64,000 bases of DNA from Sphingobacterium tabacisoli (GTDB lineage: Bacteria; Bacteroidota; Bacteroidia; Sphingobacteriales; Sphingobacteriaceae): positions 2,046,001 through 2,110,000 of the forward strand of contig NZ_JAEQMU010000001.1 in the NCBI RefSeq assembly GCF_017908035.1, written 5' to 3'. Of the stretch, positions 62,956-64,000 are shown piece after piece (positions within the stretch are counted from its first letter, which is position 1; each line of letters opens with the position of its first letter). Both the position numbers and the translations under genes were made by a program. The notes under the pieces are model-generated. The model was not told where the DNA came from, ran no database searches, and saw nothing but the letters and a program-made list of their open reading frames with translations.

Positions 62956-63978
62956 CTAAAATAAGGTATTTCCTTTATTAAAATGATTTTTACCCAAATG
63001 TTTATAAGCACTTTCTGTACATTCCCTTCCACGAGACGTCCGCATGATATACCCTTCCTGTATTAAAAATGGTTCATACACCTCTTCTATCGTCCCCTCA
63101 TCTTCTCCTACAGCGGTAGCGATAGTTTTCAACCCCACAGGCCCGCCCTTAAACTTATCTATGATCGTTGATAGTATCCGATTATCCATTTCATCCAACC
63201 CATGTTCATCCACATTAAGTGCATTTAGCGCATACTGTGCGATTGCCTTATCGATACTACCGTTTCCTTTAATCTGCGCAAAATCTCTCGTCCGACGCAG
63301 TAATGCATTCGCAATACGTGGCGTACCGCGGCTCCGTCTTGCTATTTCATAAGCTCCTTCTTCACTGATTGCAGCATCTAGTATACCAGCAGAACGCTGT
63401 ACGATAGTCGTCAGGAGCTTAGCATCGTAATATTGTAGGCGGGAGTTGATTCCAAACCGCGCACGTAAGGGGGCTGTCAATAAACCAGAGCGCGTAGTTG
63501 CTCCTACCAGCGTAAATGGATTTAATGATATCTGTACGGACCGTGCATTCGGGCCAGTCTCCAACATGATATCTATTTTAAAATCTTCCATAGCCGAGTA
63601 GAGATATTCTTCTACTACAGGTGATAGGCGATGTATCTCATCGATAAACAAAATATCGCCTTCATCCAGATTGGTCAAAAGTCCAGCCAAATCTCCCGGT
63701 TTATCTAAAACCGGACCAGAAGTAATCTTGATTCCTACCCCCATTTCATTGGCAATGATATGAGAAAGTGTAGTCTTTCCTAAGCCTGGAGGGCCATGTA
63801 ATAATACATGATCCAATGCCTCCCCCCTCAATTTGGCAGCCTGAACGAATATCGATAAGTTTTCTAGAATCTTAGCCTGTCCTGTAAAGTCATCAAATGC
63901 CTGCGGACGCAAGACCCGCTCCATGTCCTTATCGGTAGGATTCATCTTTTCAGGATTCGGATCTAGATTCTCGTTCAT
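62956..63978 (-). CDS. ruvB: Holliday junction branch migration helicase subunit RuvB
   Basis: AAA+ ATPase that drives branch migration with RuvA. 340 residues, standard. [11 protein letters not shown] at the start, [16 protein letters not shown] (Walker A), [20 protein letters not shown] (Walker B), [22 protein letters not shown] (sensor I), [20 protein letters not shown] (sensor II) and the winged-helix C-terminus with [10 protein letters not shown] and [17 protein letters not shown] are all visible. The start at 63978 leaves a normal N-terminus. It is complete in the window. The outer-membrane gene follows 19 nt behind it. Confidence 0.97.
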   Translation of the reverse strand: MNENLDPNPEKMNPTDKDMERVLRPQAFDDFTGQAKILENLSIFVQAAKLRGEALDHVLLHGPPGLGKTTLSHIIANEMGVGIKITSGPVLDKPGDLAGLLTNLDEGDILFIDEIHRLSPVVEEYLYSAMEDFKIDIMLETGPNARSVQISLNPFTLVGATTRSGLLTAPLRARFGINSRLQYYDAKLLTTIVQRSAGILDAAISEEGAYEIARRSRGTPRIANALLRRTRDFAQIKGNGSIDKAIAQYALNALNVDEHGLDEMDNRILSTIIDKFKGGPVGLKTIATAVGEDEGTIEEVYEPFLIQEGYIMRTSRGRECTESAYKHLGKNHFNKGNTLF

Positions 63979-64000
63979 TATTTATAAGGTTTAAAAAGAC

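Overview
The window looks like ordinary chromosome from a low-GC member of the Bacteroidota, most likely family Sphingobacteriaceae (Sphingobacterium- or Pedobacter-like). Lineage signs visible in the sequence are promoters of the Bacteroidota type (-7 box TAnnTTTG, sometimes with TTG about 20 nt upstream), A/T-rich translation starts almost without Shine-Dalgarno sequences, and families largely confined to the phylum (DUF4294, DUF3276, DUF3822, a THC0290-like barrel, DnaE with an N-terminal exonuclease). The genus is an inference. I see no prophage, insertion sequence, CRISPR array, plasmid function or defence island.

Layout. 1-4.1 kb: glutathione peroxidase and DUF4294 (minus), divergent from bifunctional Rel and a Fur-family regulator. 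4.3-11 kb: purA-pabB, a fused SpmAB membrane protein, mgsA-osmC, type I pantothenate kinase, and a convergent MscS channel. 11-21.4 kb: accA, a secreted thioredoxin-like protein, a methyltransferase/LysR divergent pair, rseP-dxr-membrane protein, a DPP IV-like peptidase and a PUR-domain protein. 21.6-25.8 kb: an envelope-sensing cluster of LiaF-like protein, LytS-like kinase, LytTR regulator and serine hydrolase. 25.9-38.6 kb: purN, purH, NhaC antiporter, a 29-codon peptide, alanine/glycine symporter, recQ-kdsA divergent from kdsD, DUF1573, aminotransferase and SGNH hydrolase. 38.6-52.4 kb: exonuclease/GIY-YIG fusion, SIMPL lipoprotein, ABC-F ATPase, pirin, trxA, dnaE, PLDc_N membrane protein, OmpA lipoprotein, GH144-like protein, tRNA-Gly and tRNA-Leu, ftsB. 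52.5-64 kb: enolase, DEAD-box helicase, DUF3822-rsmD-coaD, RecD-like helicase, a second S9 peptidase, an unknown helical protein, an outer-membrane barrel and ruvB.

Pathways that meet here: purine synthesis (purA, purN, purH), CoA (coaA, coaD), Kdo for lipopolysaccharide (kdsA, kdsD), folate (pabB), fatty acids (accA), isoprenoids (dxr), stringent response (rel), and replication and repair (dnaE, recQ, ruvB, exonuclease/GIY-YIG). Gene ends are often closed by perfect, bidirectional hairpin terminators shared by convergent genes.

Most worth a second look: (i) at least six genes with a -7 box ending only 3-4 nt before the start codon, implying leaderless mRNAs; (ii) an ABC-F ATPase in which one of the two composite ATP sites is lost from both sides; (iii) a perfect 25-bp hairpin without a U-tract before mgsA; (iv) a strong terminator in the eno/helicase gap with no recognised gene upstream of it; (v) an unannotated 29-residue hydrophobic peptide; (vi) the LiaF/LytS/LytTR/serine-hydrolase cluster with a direct repeat at its promoter. 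No clearly new multi-gene system was found.
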